In this document: positions 8,215 to 17,444 of the stretch, piece after piece | Position numbering within the stretch: the first letter of the stretch is position 1 | Layout: every line of letters starts with the position of its first letter | Assembly (NCBI RefSeq): GCF_000744815.1 | Contig: NZ_JQMQ01000005.1 | Coordinates: 4,793,801 to 4,857,800, forward strand | Origin: Phaeacidiphilus oryzae TH49 | GTDB lineage: Bacteria; Actinomycetota; Actinomycetes; Streptomycetales; Streptomycetaceae | DNA length: 64,000 bases | Direction: 5' to 3' | Translations under genes and position numbers: made by a program | Notes under the pieces: model-generated | The model's database searches: none | The model's input: only the letters and a program-made list of their open reading frames with translations | Told to the model about the DNA's origin: nothing

Positions 8215-9873
8215 ATGTCTACCTCCGCACCCTTCACCGCCTCGGCCGCCGAGACCTCGTCCGGGCCCGCACTGGTGGTCACCGGCCTTGAGCACAGCTG
8301 GCCGAACGGCACGGTCGCACTGCCCCGCACCGACCTCTCCCTCGGCCCCGGCCGGACCGGCCTGGTCGGCCTCAACGGGGCAGGGAAGTCGACCCTGCTG
8401 AAGCTGATCGCCGGTGAGCTGACGCCGACCGCCGGCACCGTCCGGGTGGACGGCGGCCCGCTCGGCTACCTCCCGCAGGACCTCAACCTCTCCGCCGACA
8501 CCCCGGTGGACGCGGTCCTCGGCATCGCCGAGCGGCGGGCCGCCCTCCACGCCATCGAGGCCGGCGACGCGAGCGAGGAGCACTTCACCGTGCTCGCGGA
8601 CGACTGGGACGTCGAGGAGCGGGCGCTCGCCGAGCTGGCCCGGCTCGGGCTGGGCGCCGCCGAGGCCCCCGGGCTGCTGGACCGCAGGCTGGGCGAGCTC
8701 TCCGGCGGCGAGACGGTCCTCCTCGGGCTGGCCGGCCAGCTGCTGCGCCGGCCGCTGCCGGCCGTGCTGCTGCTCGACGAGCCGACCAACAACCTGGACC
8801 GGCGCGCCCGGGAGCGGCTCCACGCGGCCGTCCGCGACTGGCGCGGGGTGCTGCTGGTGGTCAGCCACGACCGGGAGCTGCTCGGCCTGGTGGACCGGAT
8901 CGCCGAGCTGCGGCCGGAGGGGCTGCGGCTCTTCGGCGGGAACTTCGACGCCTACCAGGACGCCCTGGCCGCCGAGCAGGAGGCGGCCGAGCGGGCGGTC
9001 CGCAACGCCGAGGGCGACCTCCGCCGCCAGCAGCGCGACCTCCAGGAGGCGCACACCAGGAACGACCGCCGGGCCGCCTACGGCCGCAAGATGAACCTCC
9101 AGAAGCGCGAGCCGAAGATCGTCATGGGTAACCGGAAGCGGGCCGCCCAGGTCACCGCGGCCAAGCAGCGCGACCTCCACCAGGGCAAGGTGCGCGAGGC
9201 GAGGGAGCGGCTGGCCGAGGCGGAGTCCGCGGTACGGGAGGACCGGGAGATCCGGGTGGACCTGCCGGACACCGCCGTGCCGGCCGGCCGCACCGTCCTC
9301 ACCGCGCGGGACCTGCGGCTGCCGTACGGGCGCGGGACGGTGCCGCGAGGGCTGGACCTCCACGGCCCCGAGCGGGTGGCGCTGGTGGGGCCGAACGGTG
9401 CCGGGAAGACCACCCTGCTGCGGCTGATCGGCGGGCGACTGGCGCCCGCCGAGGGCGAGTTGACCACCTGGGTGCCGGTGCGGACGCTGCCCCAGCGGCT
9501 GGACGGCGAGGTGCTGGACGACGAGCTGACGGTGGCTCAGAACGTCGCCTGGTTCGCGCCGGCGGCGCAGCCGACCGAGATCCGCGGCCGGCTGGCCCGC
9601 TTCCTCTTCCGGGGCGCGCGGGCGGACCGGCCGGTGGGCGCCCTCTCCGGCGGGGAGCGGTTCCGGGCCGCGCTGGCGGCGCTGCTGCTGGCCGAGCCGG
9701 CACCGCAGCTGCTGCTGCTCGACGAGCCGACGAACAACCTGGACCTGGCCAGCGTCCGGCAGTTGACGGAGGCGCTGCGCTCCTACCGGGGGGCTCTGAT
9801 CGTGGTCAGCCACGACGAGCCGTTCCTCGCGGACATCGGCGTCACCCGCCGATGGGAGCTCGCTCCGGCGTGA
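8215..9873 (+). CDS. ABC-F family ATPase (ribosome-protection type candidate)
   Basis: A 552-residue soluble protein with two ATPase domains and no membrane segments. Domain 1 has Walker A GLNGAGKST and LLLDEPTNNLD; domain 2 has GPNGAGKTT and a second LLLDEPTNNLD; both have an LSGGE signature. The linker between them (about residues 250-350) is highly charged and helical (EQEAAERAVRNAEGDLR onward), as in ABC-F proteins that act on the ribosomal E site. I prefer the ATG at 8215 to that at 8203 because GGAG lies 6 nt before it. The long leader with a hairpin suggests antibiotic-inducible expression. Its 3' end overlaps the convergent FUSC gene by 32 bp. Housekeeping versus resistance role is not decided by sequence. 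Confidence 0.9.
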   Translation: MSTSAPFTASAAETSSGPALVVTGLEHSWPNGTVALPRTDLSLGPGRTGLVGLNGAGKSTLLKLIAGELTPTAGTVRVDGGPLGYLPQDLNLSADTPVDAVLGIAERRAALHAIEAGDASEEHFTVLADDWDVEERALAELARLGLGAAEAPGLLDRRLGELSGGETVLLGLAGQLLRRPLPAVLLLDEPTNNLDRRARERLHAAVRDWRGVLLVVSHDRELLGLVDRIAELRPEGLRLFGGNFDAYQDALAAEQEAAERAVRNAEGDLRRQQRDLQEAHTRNDRRAAYGRKMNLQKREPKIVMGNRKRAAQVTAAKQRDLHQGKVREARERLAEAESAVREDREIRVDLPDTAVPAGRTVLTARDLRLPYGRGTVPRGLDLHGPERVALVGPNGAGKTTLLRLIGGRLAPAEGELTTWVPVRTLPQRLDGEVLDDELTVAQNVAWFAPAAQPTEIRGRLARFLFRGARADRPVGALSGGERFRAALAALLLAEPAPQLLLLDEPTNNLDLASVRQLTEALRSYRGALIVVSHDEPFLADIGVTRRWELAPA

Positions 9874-12412
9874 CGGCCGGGTCGTCGGACCGCCGGTCCC
9901 GGCGGTCCCGCAGGCCCAGGGGGCGGGCCAGGCCGAGGACCCCCTCGTCGATCCGCTGGAGGTGGCGGAGGACGCGGAGGGCGACGGTGGACTCCAGGCG
10001 GGTCTCGGCGGTGGTCGCGCCGTTCTCGCCGGGGCTGGTGGCCGGGTGGCCGTGGGCCGCCGGGCGCAGCAGCGCGGCGATGTTCGGGCCCGACTCCAGC
10101 GGCCGCGGCTCCGCCGGGCGGCCGTCGGACTCGACGAACTCGGCGAGGACGGTGAGGTTCCGGTGCAGCCGGCGCCCCGCCTCGGCGAGCCGCGGGTCCG
10201 CGCCTATCCGCAGCGAGCCCGGCATCAGCTGGGCCGTCGCGGCCAGGCTGCGCGCATGGTACGCGCAGGTCTCCAGCAGGCCCAGGGTGTACCTGGCCCG
10301 GCGCCGCCGGGTGCGCTGCGGGGCGGCGGGGTGGGTGAGCGGGGCCACCGAGGTCCGGTAGTCGTCCAGCGCGGCGTCCAGCTCCCGTGCGGCGTCCAGC
10401 AGGTCGGCTCCCGGCTGCTCGCCGGTGAGCTGGCCGAAGGAGCCGTCCAGGACGTCCCGCAGCCGTTCCAGGACGGTCGCCAGCTGCTCGTCCGCGCGCT
10501 CCCCGGTGCGGGTGGGGAGGACGACCATGGCGGCGATCAGTCCGGCCGCCGAGCCCAGCGCGGTCTCCTCGATCCGCAGCATCAGCACCGCGGGGGAGTA
10601 GGTGTGGAGGAGGGTGTAGAGCAGCCCGAGCATCGCGGTGACGAAGAAGGACATCAGCGCGTACGAGATCGGAGCCAGGAAGAACCCGCAGAAGACGCAG
10701 ACGATGGCGAGGGTGAAGGCGGTCCAGGTGTTGTTGCCGACCAGGGTCGCCAGGCCGATCCCGGCGAACACCCCGCCGATCGTGCCGGCCAGCCTGCGGT
10801 AGCCCTTGACCAGGATCTCGCCCACCGAGGCGGTGTTGATGAAGACCACCCAGCAGGTGAGGACCGCCCAGTACCAGCGCTGCGAGGAGAGGAGCTCGCC
10901 GCCGAGGACCGCCATCGCCGAGCCGGCCACCGCCTGGCAGGCGGCCCGGGTGGTCGGCCGCTGGAGGCCGGTCGGCCCGGGGGTGTCCTGGTCCTTCTGC
11001 TCCTCCGCGGCCAGCGACAGGTCCTCGGTCTCCAGCTCCTCGCGGGAGCGGACGGTCTCCGGGGTGTCGTCGTCCCAGTCGGGCGCGTTGCCGAAGGCCA
11101 GCCGGACGCCGAGCATCGCGCGGGCGACCTCGCCGAGGGCCCGGAAGGCGTCCTGCACCTCGCGGTCGGTGTCCGGGACGTTCTCGTCGTCGCGGTAGCC
11201 GAGGAGGCGGTTGCGGGTGCGGGTGACCACCGGGAGCTCGTCGCCGGTCGGGCCGATCGGCCGGGCCACCAGGGCGCGCAGCGCGACCAGCTCGTCCAGC
11301 AGCTTCCTGACCGCCGGGTCGGCGAGGTGGGCGCCGGTGCCGTCCTCCAGCACCGCGTCCCGGCCGGGGGTGGGCAGCAGCTCGGGGAGGTGGAGGCCGA
11401 GGGTGATGGCGTCGAACGGGTGGCTCTGGGTGACCGCGCTCGACCCGGACGCGGTGGAGGCCTCGTCGCGGGCGTCGCCGTGCGGGCCGTTCGGGTCGTG
11501 CGGGCCGTTCGGGCTGTGCGGGTCGTGGGCGCCGTGGCCGCCGTGCGGGCCGGCCGGCGGGTCGGCGGCGGTCGCCGGCGCGGCCGGGCCGGGCTCGGGC
11601 GCCGGACGCAGCGCGTGGAGGACGATCACGCCGAGCCGCTCGGCGGCGATCTCGGCCTCGGCGATGCGGCGCTGGATCTGCGCGGCCGCCCCCGGGTCCT
11701 GGGTGCCGTCGTCCAGTCGCGCCTGGATCATCAGCGCGCACTGGTGCAGCCGGGCGGTGCGCCGCTGCAGCGAGGAGAGCGCGCGGTCCAGCGAGACCGT
11801 CCCCGGCGGCGCCTCGACCACGTCGCTCAGCGCCGTCAGCACGCCGCCGAGGCGGGCCCGGAAGGCCCGGCCTAGACGGCCCAGCACCCGCTGCGGAGTC
11901 GACCGGACCAGGCCGAACCGTACGAGGCCGGAGGAGGCGATGGCGAGGGCGAGGACGCCGTAGAACTGCGGCAGCTGCTCGGCCGTCACATGGGTGAAGA
12001 GCGAGACGAAGTAGAGCTGGAACCCGATCAGTCCGAGCCCGCGCCCGCGGGGGCCGTAGCGGCGGATGTACACCGCGACGAAGATCAGCGCGAGGAAGAC
12101 CAGGTCGGTGACGACCCGGTTGGAGTGCAGCAGGGCCGAGAGCCCGGAGGAGGCGAAGGCGGTGGGCACGCACAGGCCGAGGGTGACCGCCTGGTCGCGC
12201 GGCAGCGCGTCGCTGATCGCGAAGGAGGCGGCCATCGCGCTCATCGCGCCCGCGACGAGGAGCGGCACCGGGGTGTGCAGGAGGGCGAGAGAGAGGAGGG
12301 TCAGCAGGATGCCGCCGACCGTGGTCAGCGCGCTGGAGAGCCGGATCAGTCCCGGGTCGCTCGCGCTGTATCGATCCCTCAGGTCGTCCCATGCGCTCTT
12401 GAGACGTTCCAT
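9842..12412 (-). CDS. FUSC family membrane protein (aromatic-acid/fusaric-acid exporter-like)
   Basis: An 856-residue protein with two sets of hydrophobic helices: about residues 28-170 (ALTTVGGILLTLLSLALLH, LVFLALIFVAVYI) and about 505-640 (AMAVLGGELLSSQRWYWAVL, FTLAIVCVFCGFFLAPISYA), each followed by a cytoplasmic region. This duplicated plan and the motif QRWYWAVLTCWVVF are typical of FUSC/YccS-type proteins. A Gly/His/Asn/Pro-rich repeat (about residues 285-310) sits in the central cytoplasmic linker. Substrate unknown. Convergent with the ABC-F gene, with overlapping 3' ends and no terminator between. Confidence 0.82.
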   Translation of the reverse strand: MERLKSAWDDLRDRYSASDPGLIRLSSALTTVGGILLTLLSLALLHTPVPLLVAGAMSAMAASFAISDALPRDQAVTLGLCVPTAFASSGLSALLHSNRVVTDLVFLALIFVAVYIRRYGPRGRGLGLIGFQLYFVSLFTHVTAEQLPQFYGVLALAIASSGLVRFGLVRSTPQRVLGRLGRAFRARLGGVLTALSDVVEAPPGTVSLDRALSSLQRRTARLHQCALMIQARLDDGTQDPGAAAQIQRRIAEAEIAAERLGVIVLHALRPAPEPGPAAPATAADPPAGPHGGHGAHDPHSPNGPHDPNGPHGDARDEASTASGSSAVTQSHPFDAITLGLHLPELLPTPGRDAVLEDGTGAHLADPAVRKLLDELVALRALVARPIGPTGDELPVVTRTRNRLLGYRDDENVPDTDREVQDAFRALGEVARAMLGVRLAFGNAPDWDDDTPETVRSREELETEDLSLAAEEQKDQDTPGPTGLQRPTTRAACQAVAGSAMAVLGGELLSSQRWYWAVLTCWVVFINTASVGEILVKGYRRLAGTIGGVFAGIGLATLVGNNTWTAFTLAIVCVFCGFFLAPISYALMSFFVTAMLGLLYTLLHTYSPAVLMLRIEETALGSAAGLIAAMVVLPTRTGERADEQLATVLERLRDVLDGSFGQLTGEQPGADLLDAARELDAALDDYRTSVAPLTHPAAPQRTRRRRARYTLGLLETCAYHARSLAATAQLMPGSLRIGADPRLAEAGRRLHRNLTVLAEFVESDGRPAEPRPLESGPNIAALLRPAAHGHPATSPGENGATTAETRLESTVALRVLRHLQRIDEGVLGLARPLGLRDRRDRRSDDPAVTPERAPIGG

Positions 12413-12534
12413 TCCCCTGCTGGCACCCCTAGTCGGTCGTGATCGCCACTGACCACCATCCTGCCAGTAGCCACGCCCGGCACAGCTCTTCCGGTGTCCC
12501 GATCTTGTCGCAGTCGGGTCCCGGCTTCGACATT

Positions 12535-12565
12535 CCCGGGCCGGCGGGGTCCCCGCCGGCCCGGG
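12535..12565. terminator. strong palindromic terminator
   Basis: A perfect 15-bp inverted repeat CCCGGGCCGGCGGGG (12535-12549) and its complement (12551-12565) around a single T. It lies just past the stop codon of the leftward MFS gene and would fold into a very stable hairpin there. Confidence 0.65.
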
Positions 12566-12577
12566 CGCGTCAGGAGG

Positions 12578-14074
12578 TCAGAGCTGCGCGGCGGTCGCCC
12601 GCATCGAGACCGAGGACTTCTGGGCGCCGGCCCCGGGGACGCGCCGGCCGCGCAGCGAGGAGCCCGCGGTCTCCGGCATCAGCAGGATCGGGATCAGCGC
12701 GATCAGGCCCGCCGCGGTCATGTAGATGCCCGGCATGATCTTGATGCCGGTGGCGTCCATCAGCGCGGTGATCACCAGTGGCGCGGTACCGCCGAAGAGC
12801 GAGGTCGACACGTTGTAGCCGATGGCGAACGCGCCGTACCGCACCTGGGTCGGGAAGAGCGCCGGCAGCGTGGAGGCGATGCAGGCCAGCATGATCACCA
12901 GCAGCAGGCCGAGGACGGCCAGGCCGATCGCGGTCGCCACGAGGTTGTGCTGCTGCATCAGCAGCAGCATCGGGATGGAGAGCACGATGAAGCCGATGCA
13001 CGAGGTCAGCAGTGCGGGCTTGCGGCCGATCCGGTCGGTGAGATGGCCGATCGGGGATATCACGATCAGCATGCCGATCATCACGAAGACCGGAAGGAGG
13101 TCCGCGGAGAGGGTGGACATCTTGAGCGCGGTCTTGAGGTAGCCCGGCATGTAGGTCAGCACGCCGTAGTCGGTGATGTTCAGCAGCAGGACGAAGCCCA
13201 TCAGCAGCAGGATCGGCCGCCAGTGCTGCATGGTCTCCTTGAACGGGGCCTTGGAGGTCTCGCTGCGCTTGGCCAGCTCCTCGAAGACCGGGCTGTCCTC
13301 CAGGCGGGCCCGGAGGTAGAGGCCGATCGCGCCGAGCGGCAGGGCCACCAGGAACGGGATCCGCCAGCCCCAGGAGTCGAGGGTCTGCTCGCCCACCGCG
13401 GCGTCCATGACGGTCGCCATCACACCGCCGGCGGTGAGGCCGATCAGGGTGCCGAACTCCAGGAACGAGCCGTAGAAGCCGCGCTTCTTGTCCGGCGCGT
13501 ACTCGGCCATGTAGGTCGCGGCGCCGCCGTACTCGCCGCCGGTGGAGAAGCCCTGCACCAGCCGGCAGAGGATCAGCAGGCCGGGTGCCCAGGCGCCGAT
13601 CGCGGCATAGCTCGGCAGCACGCCTATCGCGGCGGTGGAGAGCGACATCAGGGTGATGGTGAGGACCAGCACCTTCTGCCGGCCTATCCTGTCGCCGAGC
13701 GGGCCGAAGAACATCCCGCCGAAGGGGCGGATCAGGAACGAGACCGCCAGCACGCCGTAGGTGGCGAGGAGTTGGGCCGCGGAGTCGTGGCTGGGGAAGA
13801 AGTTGTGGCCGATGGCGGTCGTCGCCAGGTAGCCGTAGACGCCGTAGTCGAACCACTCGATGGCGTTGCCCATGGCGGAGGCGGCCACCACGCGGTGGAG
13901 GCTCCCCTTGTCGACCGCGCGGATGCCGGCGCCGGCGGGCTCCGATGTTCCGGCAGAGGACTGCTGTGCGGCGGCCGATGCAGCCGCTGAACCGCCTGCC
14001 GTGGGCTGTCCGTTACCTCCCGTCGAGGAGTCGTCGGGCTCGGGAACCGCTGGGCCGCTCTGGGGGGAGTGCAT
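12578..14074 (-). CDS. MFS transporter, metabolite:H+ symporter type (ProP/KgtP-like)
   Basis: A 498-residue twelve-helix permease. The first helix contains NAIEWFDYGVYGYLA, diagnostic for the metabolite:H+ symporter branch (ProP, KgtP, citrate and shikimate permeases), and the loop 2-3 motif GPLGDRIGRQKVL follows. Start chosen at 14074 because GGAGG lies 11 nt upstream; ATG codons at 14092 and 14161 are alternatives. The first 48 residues are a Ser/Ala/Gly-rich cytoplasmic tail. Likely substrates are organic acids, betaine or proline; not resolvable by reading alone. A hairpin terminator follows. Confidence 0.88.
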   Translation of the reverse strand: MHSPQSGPAVPEPDDSSTGGNGQPTAGGSAAASAAAQQSSAGTSEPAGAGIRAVDKGSLHRVVAASAMGNAIEWFDYGVYGYLATTAIGHNFFPSHDSAAQLLATYGVLAVSFLIRPFGGMFFGPLGDRIGRQKVLVLTITLMSLSTAAIGVLPSYAAIGAWAPGLLILCRLVQGFSTGGEYGGAATYMAEYAPDKKRGFYGSFLEFGTLIGLTAGGVMATVMDAAVGEQTLDSWGWRIPFLVALPLGAIGLYLRARLEDSPVFEELAKRSETSKAPFKETMQHWRPILLLMGFVLLLNITDYGVLTYMPGYLKTALKMSTLSADLLPVFVMIGMLIVISPIGHLTDRIGRKPALLTSCIGFIVLSIPMLLLMQQHNLVATAIGLAVLGLLLVIMLACIASTLPALFPTQVRYGAFAIGYNVSTSLFGGTAPLVITALMDATGIKIMPGIYMTAAGLIALIPILLMPETAGSSLRGRRVPGAGAQKSSVSMRATAAQL

Positions 14075-14230
14075 ACGCTCTGGCGCCTCCATTAGCAGGT
14101 GGTGTCGAGCAGCACCTGCTCGACCGGTCGGGGCGCGGATACCCGAGGAGGCGAGCGGCATGCGGAAGGTATGCCGAAGGTTTCACATTCTTCACGAATT
14201 GACTGATCGTCAGATTAGCTGACCCGGCGT

Positions 14231-15307
14231 TCAGGGCTTTCGGGCCACCACCAGATCGCGCACGATCGACTGGTCGACCCGGTGCTCGAAGCCGCGGTAC
14301 GCCTCCGAGTCCCGCACCTCCAGGCCGGCCTCGGCGAGCACCCCGGCCAGCTCCTCCCGGCCGGCGACGTGGGTGTTCCAGGAGATGCCGATCGCCCCGC
14401 CGGGCCGCAGCAGTTCGGTCCAGACCGGGACGGCCGCGCGCAGCAGCGCGGTCGGCGAGCGGTCGAGCCGGGGGCCGCCCTGCCCGCCGCCCTGCCCGCC
14501 GCCTCCCGGCCGGCTGCCGTGCTGGACGCCGTACGGGGCGTCCGTCACCACCAGGTCGAAGGAGGACGGCCGGAAGAACTCGCGGGCCTGCAGGGTGTCC
14601 GCGTTCACCACCTCCAGGCCGATCACCTCACCGCGCTTGTACCGCTCCTTGTCGGCGCCGATGCTCGCCTGGAAGCGGCGGCCCAGCGTCCGCTTGTTCC
14701 GGCGGATCGGGCCCGACTCGGCCTGGTGCTTGAGCCGGCTGTGCTTCAGCCAGGTGCGGAGGAACAGCGCGTAGGCGTCGAAGTCCTGGGCGTCCACGTC
14801 CATCCCTGCGCTGTCCAGGCCGTACATCAGGGCCTGGTTGAGGGTGGTGCCGCGGCCGCACATCGGGTCCAGCACCCGCAGCGCGCGGTCCAGCAGCGCC
14901 TGCGGTCGGTCGGTCGCCATCGCCGTGACGTTCAGCAGCAGCTTGGTGAAGTCCTCGTTGGTCTTGCCCGAGTACTTCTGGATGGTCAGCAGGTCGGAGG
15001 AGAAGAGGTCGAGCGGCCGGGCGGTGACCGGGCGCAGAGTCCCGGCCTCCCGGTCGTATGCGAACAGGGCGTAGAGCGAGGAGAGGTTCGCCAGCAGCCG
15101 GAGCTCACCCTCCGTCAACTCGCCCTCGCCGTCCGTGGAGAAGGTGACGTACGGCACACCGCCGAGCTCGGCGGTGCCGACGCCGGTGAGGCGGCCGCCG
15201 AGCGCGCGCTCGTTGAAGACGCCGAGCTCCGCCTGGACGAGGGCGAGCGCGGCCTGCGAGTAGACCCGGTTGTGCGACGGCCGCACGAGGAAGGCGTAGT
15301 CGGTCAT
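14231..15307 (-). CDS. TRM11-like SAM-dependent RNA methyltransferase
   Basis: A 358-residue methyltransferase. The SAM-binding strand is VLDPMCGRGTTLNQAL (about residues 143-160) and the catalytic loop VVTDAPYGVQHG takes the place of the N-P-P-Y motif of amino-methyltransferases, the combination typical of TRM11/THUMP-type tRNA guanine methyltransferases. Between them are NKRTLGRRFQASIG and a charged insertion. A Gly/Gln-rich loop follows the catalytic motif. No THUMP domain is obvious at the N-terminus, so the RNA target is uncertain. Leftward, apparently monocistronic, 60 bp before metF. Confidence 0.75.
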   Translation of the reverse strand: MTDYAFLVRPSHNRVYSQAALALVQAELGVFNERALGGRLTGVGTAELGGVPYVTFSTDGEGELTEGELRLLANLSSLYALFAYDREAGTLRPVTARPLDLFSSDLLTIQKYSGKTNEDFTKLLLNVTAMATDRPQALLDRALRVLDPMCGRGTTLNQALMYGLDSAGMDVDAQDFDAYALFLRTWLKHSRLKHQAESGPIRRNKRTLGRRFQASIGADKERYKRGEVIGLEVVNADTLQAREFFRPSSFDLVVTDAPYGVQHGSRPGGGGQGGGQGGPRLDRSPTALLRAAVPVWTELLRPGGAIGISWNTHVAGREELAGVLAEAGLEVRDSEAYRGFEHRVDQSIVRDLVVARKP

Positions 15308-15367
15308 GCTGAGTTCCCTGACGGTTTCCCTGAACGGATCCGCCGGCGGCGGCCTGAGCAGGCGATT

Positions 15368-16363
15368 CTACCGGCCGCCCGGACGGACTCCGGCGACCCG
15401 GCGCGGTGGGCCGGGGAAGAGGGCGCGGTGGATCTCCAGGGCGGCGGTGGAGTGGTTGAGGGTGATGTAGTGGAGGCCGGGGGCGTCCTCGTCCAGGACG
15501 CGGCGGGCCAGTGCGGTGGCGTGTTCGACGCCGATCCGGTGGGCGCCGGCCGGGTCGCCGCGGTCGCGGGCCGCGCGCAGCCGCTCGGCCAGGTCCTCCG
15601 GGAAGGTGGCGTTGCTCAGCTTGGCGAACCGCGCGATCTGGTCGTACGAGGTGGCCGGCATGATCTCCGGGATGATCGGGGTGCGGCAGCCGGCCGCCGC
15701 CGCCCGATCGCGCAGCCGCAGGTAGTCCTCGGCGCGGAAGAACATCTGGGTGATCGCGTAGTCGGCCCCTGCCCGGCACTTGGCGACGAAGTTCCGGATG
15801 TCCGACGCCCAGTCGGGCGAACGCGGGTGGCGCTCCGGGAAGGCCGCCACGCCGACCCTGAACTGCCCGCAGGCGGCGATGAGTTCGACGAGTTCGGAGG
15901 CGTGCCGCAGGCCGTCGGGCCGCTCCGGCCAGGGCCCGAGGGGGTCGCCCGGCGGGTCGCCGCGCAGGGCGAGGATGTCGTGGATGCCCGCGTCGGCGTA
16001 GCGGCCGATGATCCGGCGGAGCTCGGCCACCGAGTGGCCGACCGCGGTGAGATGGGCGACCGGGTGGAGGGTGGTCTCCTCGGCGATCCGCTGGGTGAGC
16101 GCGGCGGTACGCTCGCGCGAGCCGCCGCCGGCGCCGTAGGTCACCGAGACGAAGGTCGGTGCGACCGCCTCGACCCGCCGCAGCGCGGCCCACAGGATCC
16201 GCTCCCCGCCGGGTCCCTTGGGCGGGAAGAACTCGAAGGAGTACGAGCGCCCGCCCGCCGCGATCACCTCGGCCGGCCCCGAGGGGGCGGTGGCGGGGGC
16301 GGGCCCCGCCGTACGGCGGGCGGGGATCAGGTCGGCGGCACGGGCCGCGGTGCCGGTGCTCAT
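15368..16363 (-). CDS. metF: methylenetetrahydrofolate reductase
   Basis: A 331-residue flavoenzyme making 5-methyltetrahydrofolate for methionine synthesis. The TIM-barrel signature is plain: [14 protein letters not shown] (catalytic Glu), [53 protein letters not shown] and PEIMP. The ATG at 16363 has GGGGAAGG at proper spacing, unlike the in-frame ATG at 16372. There is no downstream partner gene; its nearest upstream neighbour is a GntR regulator facing the same way 77 bp away, but their functions appear unrelated. Confidence 0.95.
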   Translation of the reverse strand: MSTGTAARAADLIPARRTAGPAPATAPSGPAEVIAAGGRSYSFEFFPPKGPGGERILWAALRRVEAVAPTFVSVTYGAGGGSRERTAALTQRIAEETTLHPVAHLTAVGHSVAELRRIIGRYADAGIHDILALRGDPPGDPLGPWPERPDGLRHASELVELIAACGQFRVGVAAFPERHPRSPDWASDIRNFVAKCRAGADYAITQMFFRAEDYLRLRDRAAAAGCRTPIIPEIMPATSYDQIARFAKLSNATFPEDLAERLRAARDRGDPAGAHRIGVEHATALARRVLDEDAPGLHYITLNHSTAALEIHRALFPGPPRRVAGVRPGGR

Positions 16364-16440
16364 GCCACCCATCCTTCCCCGCTTCCCGGCCCGGGGCGCC
16401 GTTTCGCCCGGAATCGGTGCGGGACCGTGCGGACGTCACG

Positions 16441-17301
16441 TCACCCCTCTTCGCGGAGGCTCCGCTCCAAGGTGGTGCGCAGGGTCTGGCCGGTGATGGT
16501 GAAGTGGCGGGCGGCGACCCGGGCGGCGGTGTCGGGGTCGCCGCCGGCGATCGCCCCGACCAGCTCGCGGTGGTCGGCGAGGGCCTCCTGGACGCGGTTC
16601 CCGCGGAAGGGCTCGATCGGGAAGCCCGCGCTGATGTCGGCGAGGAGCCGGCGGCTGTAGCGGGCCAGCGGCTCGTTCTTGGCGGCCCGGGCGATGGCCT
16701 GGTGGAGGTCCGAGTCGGTGCGGCGGAGCCGGGCGGCGTCGGGGACGGCGGGGAGGTCGGGGACGGCGGGGAGGTCGGTGAGGTCGGGGGACCCCGGGCC
16801 GGCGGGGACGCCGGCCGCCTCCGCGTAGGCGGCGAGGGCGGACTCGATGCGGGCCAGGTCCTCCGCGTCGCGCCGCTCGGCGGCGGTGCGGGCGATCAGG
16901 GACTCGATCAGCGCCCTGGTGTCGAGGAGGGCCTCGGTCTGCTCCCAGCGGGGGAGCAGCGTCCGCCGGACCGCGTCCGCCGACTCCCGCTGCCAGCCCG
17001 AGCGGACGTAGTGGCCGCCCAGGCGGCCCCGGGTCACCTCAAGGCAGCCGACCTCCCGCAGCCGGGCGAAGGCGGCCCGCACGGTCACCCGGCCGACGCC
17101 CAGGGTCTCGGCCAACTCCCGCTCCGGGGGCAGGCGTTCGCCCACGCTGAACTCGCCGAGGGCGATCGCGGTGAGCAGCCGGTCCGCGACCTGGTCCACC
17201 GCGCTGGGCACCCGCACCGGGCCGAGCCCGGCCGGGGCGGTCAGCCCGGCCGGGCCGGCCGGGTCAGGGCTACCGGCCTCCTGCGGTTCCGTATCCACCA
17301 C
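16441..17301 (-). CDS. GntR family (FCD-type) transcriptional regulator
   Basis: A 286-residue regulator. The winged helix covers about residues 32-100 (VADRLLTAIALGEFSVGERLPPERELAE then LGVGRVTVRAAFARLREVG), and the all-helical C-terminal part with DLHQAIARAAKN and EHRELVGAI-like HRELVGAIAGGD matches the FCD effector domain. The start is GTG at 17301, with a second GTG immediately after. A tandem duplication (DLPAVP twice, DNA 16743-16778) enlarges a linker in the effector domain. It is divergent from the APC permease operon, which it probably represses; FCD proteins usually respond to carboxylic or amino acids. Confidence 0.85.
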   Translation of the reverse strand: MVDTEPQEAGSPDPAGPAGLTAPAGLGPVRVPSAVDQVADRLLTAIALGEFSVGERLPPERELAETLGVGRVTVRAAFARLREVGCLEVTRGRLGGHYVRSGWQRESADAVRRTLLPRWEQTEALLDTRALIESLIARTAAERRDAEDLARIESALAAYAEAAGVPAGPGSPDLTDLPAVPDLPAVPDAARLRRTDSDLHQAIARAAKNEPLARYSRRLLADISAGFPIEPFRGNRVQEALADHRELVGAIAGGDPDTAARVAARHFTITGQTLRTTLERSLREEG

Positions 17302-17374
17302 GCGCCCTCCGCCCTTCCCGCCGGCTGTCCGAACACTCAGACGGCGAGCGCCGCGGTTTGGTGCCCGATCTTTT

Positions 17375-17400
17375 TAAGGTCTTGTCCTGGGACCATTTAA
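17375..17400. promoter_or_regulatory. candidate GntR operator
   Basis: An AT-rich near-palindrome in the gap between the GntR gene and the permease operon: TTAAGGTC on the left, GACCATTTAA on the right, centred on GTCC-TG-GGAC (17384-17393). Its position and rough symmetry fit a FadR-like dimer site. Confidence 0.4.
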
Positions 17401-17444
17401 CCCCTCAGGATGAGCGGGTATCCACCCCGTGGCGAGGAGGACCG

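Noticed and set aside
9962-11875. Long plus-strand frame opposite the FUSC gene
   Set aside because: It is the antisense shadow of a high-GC gene: low-complexity Gly/Arg/Val sequence without motifs or ribosome-binding site.
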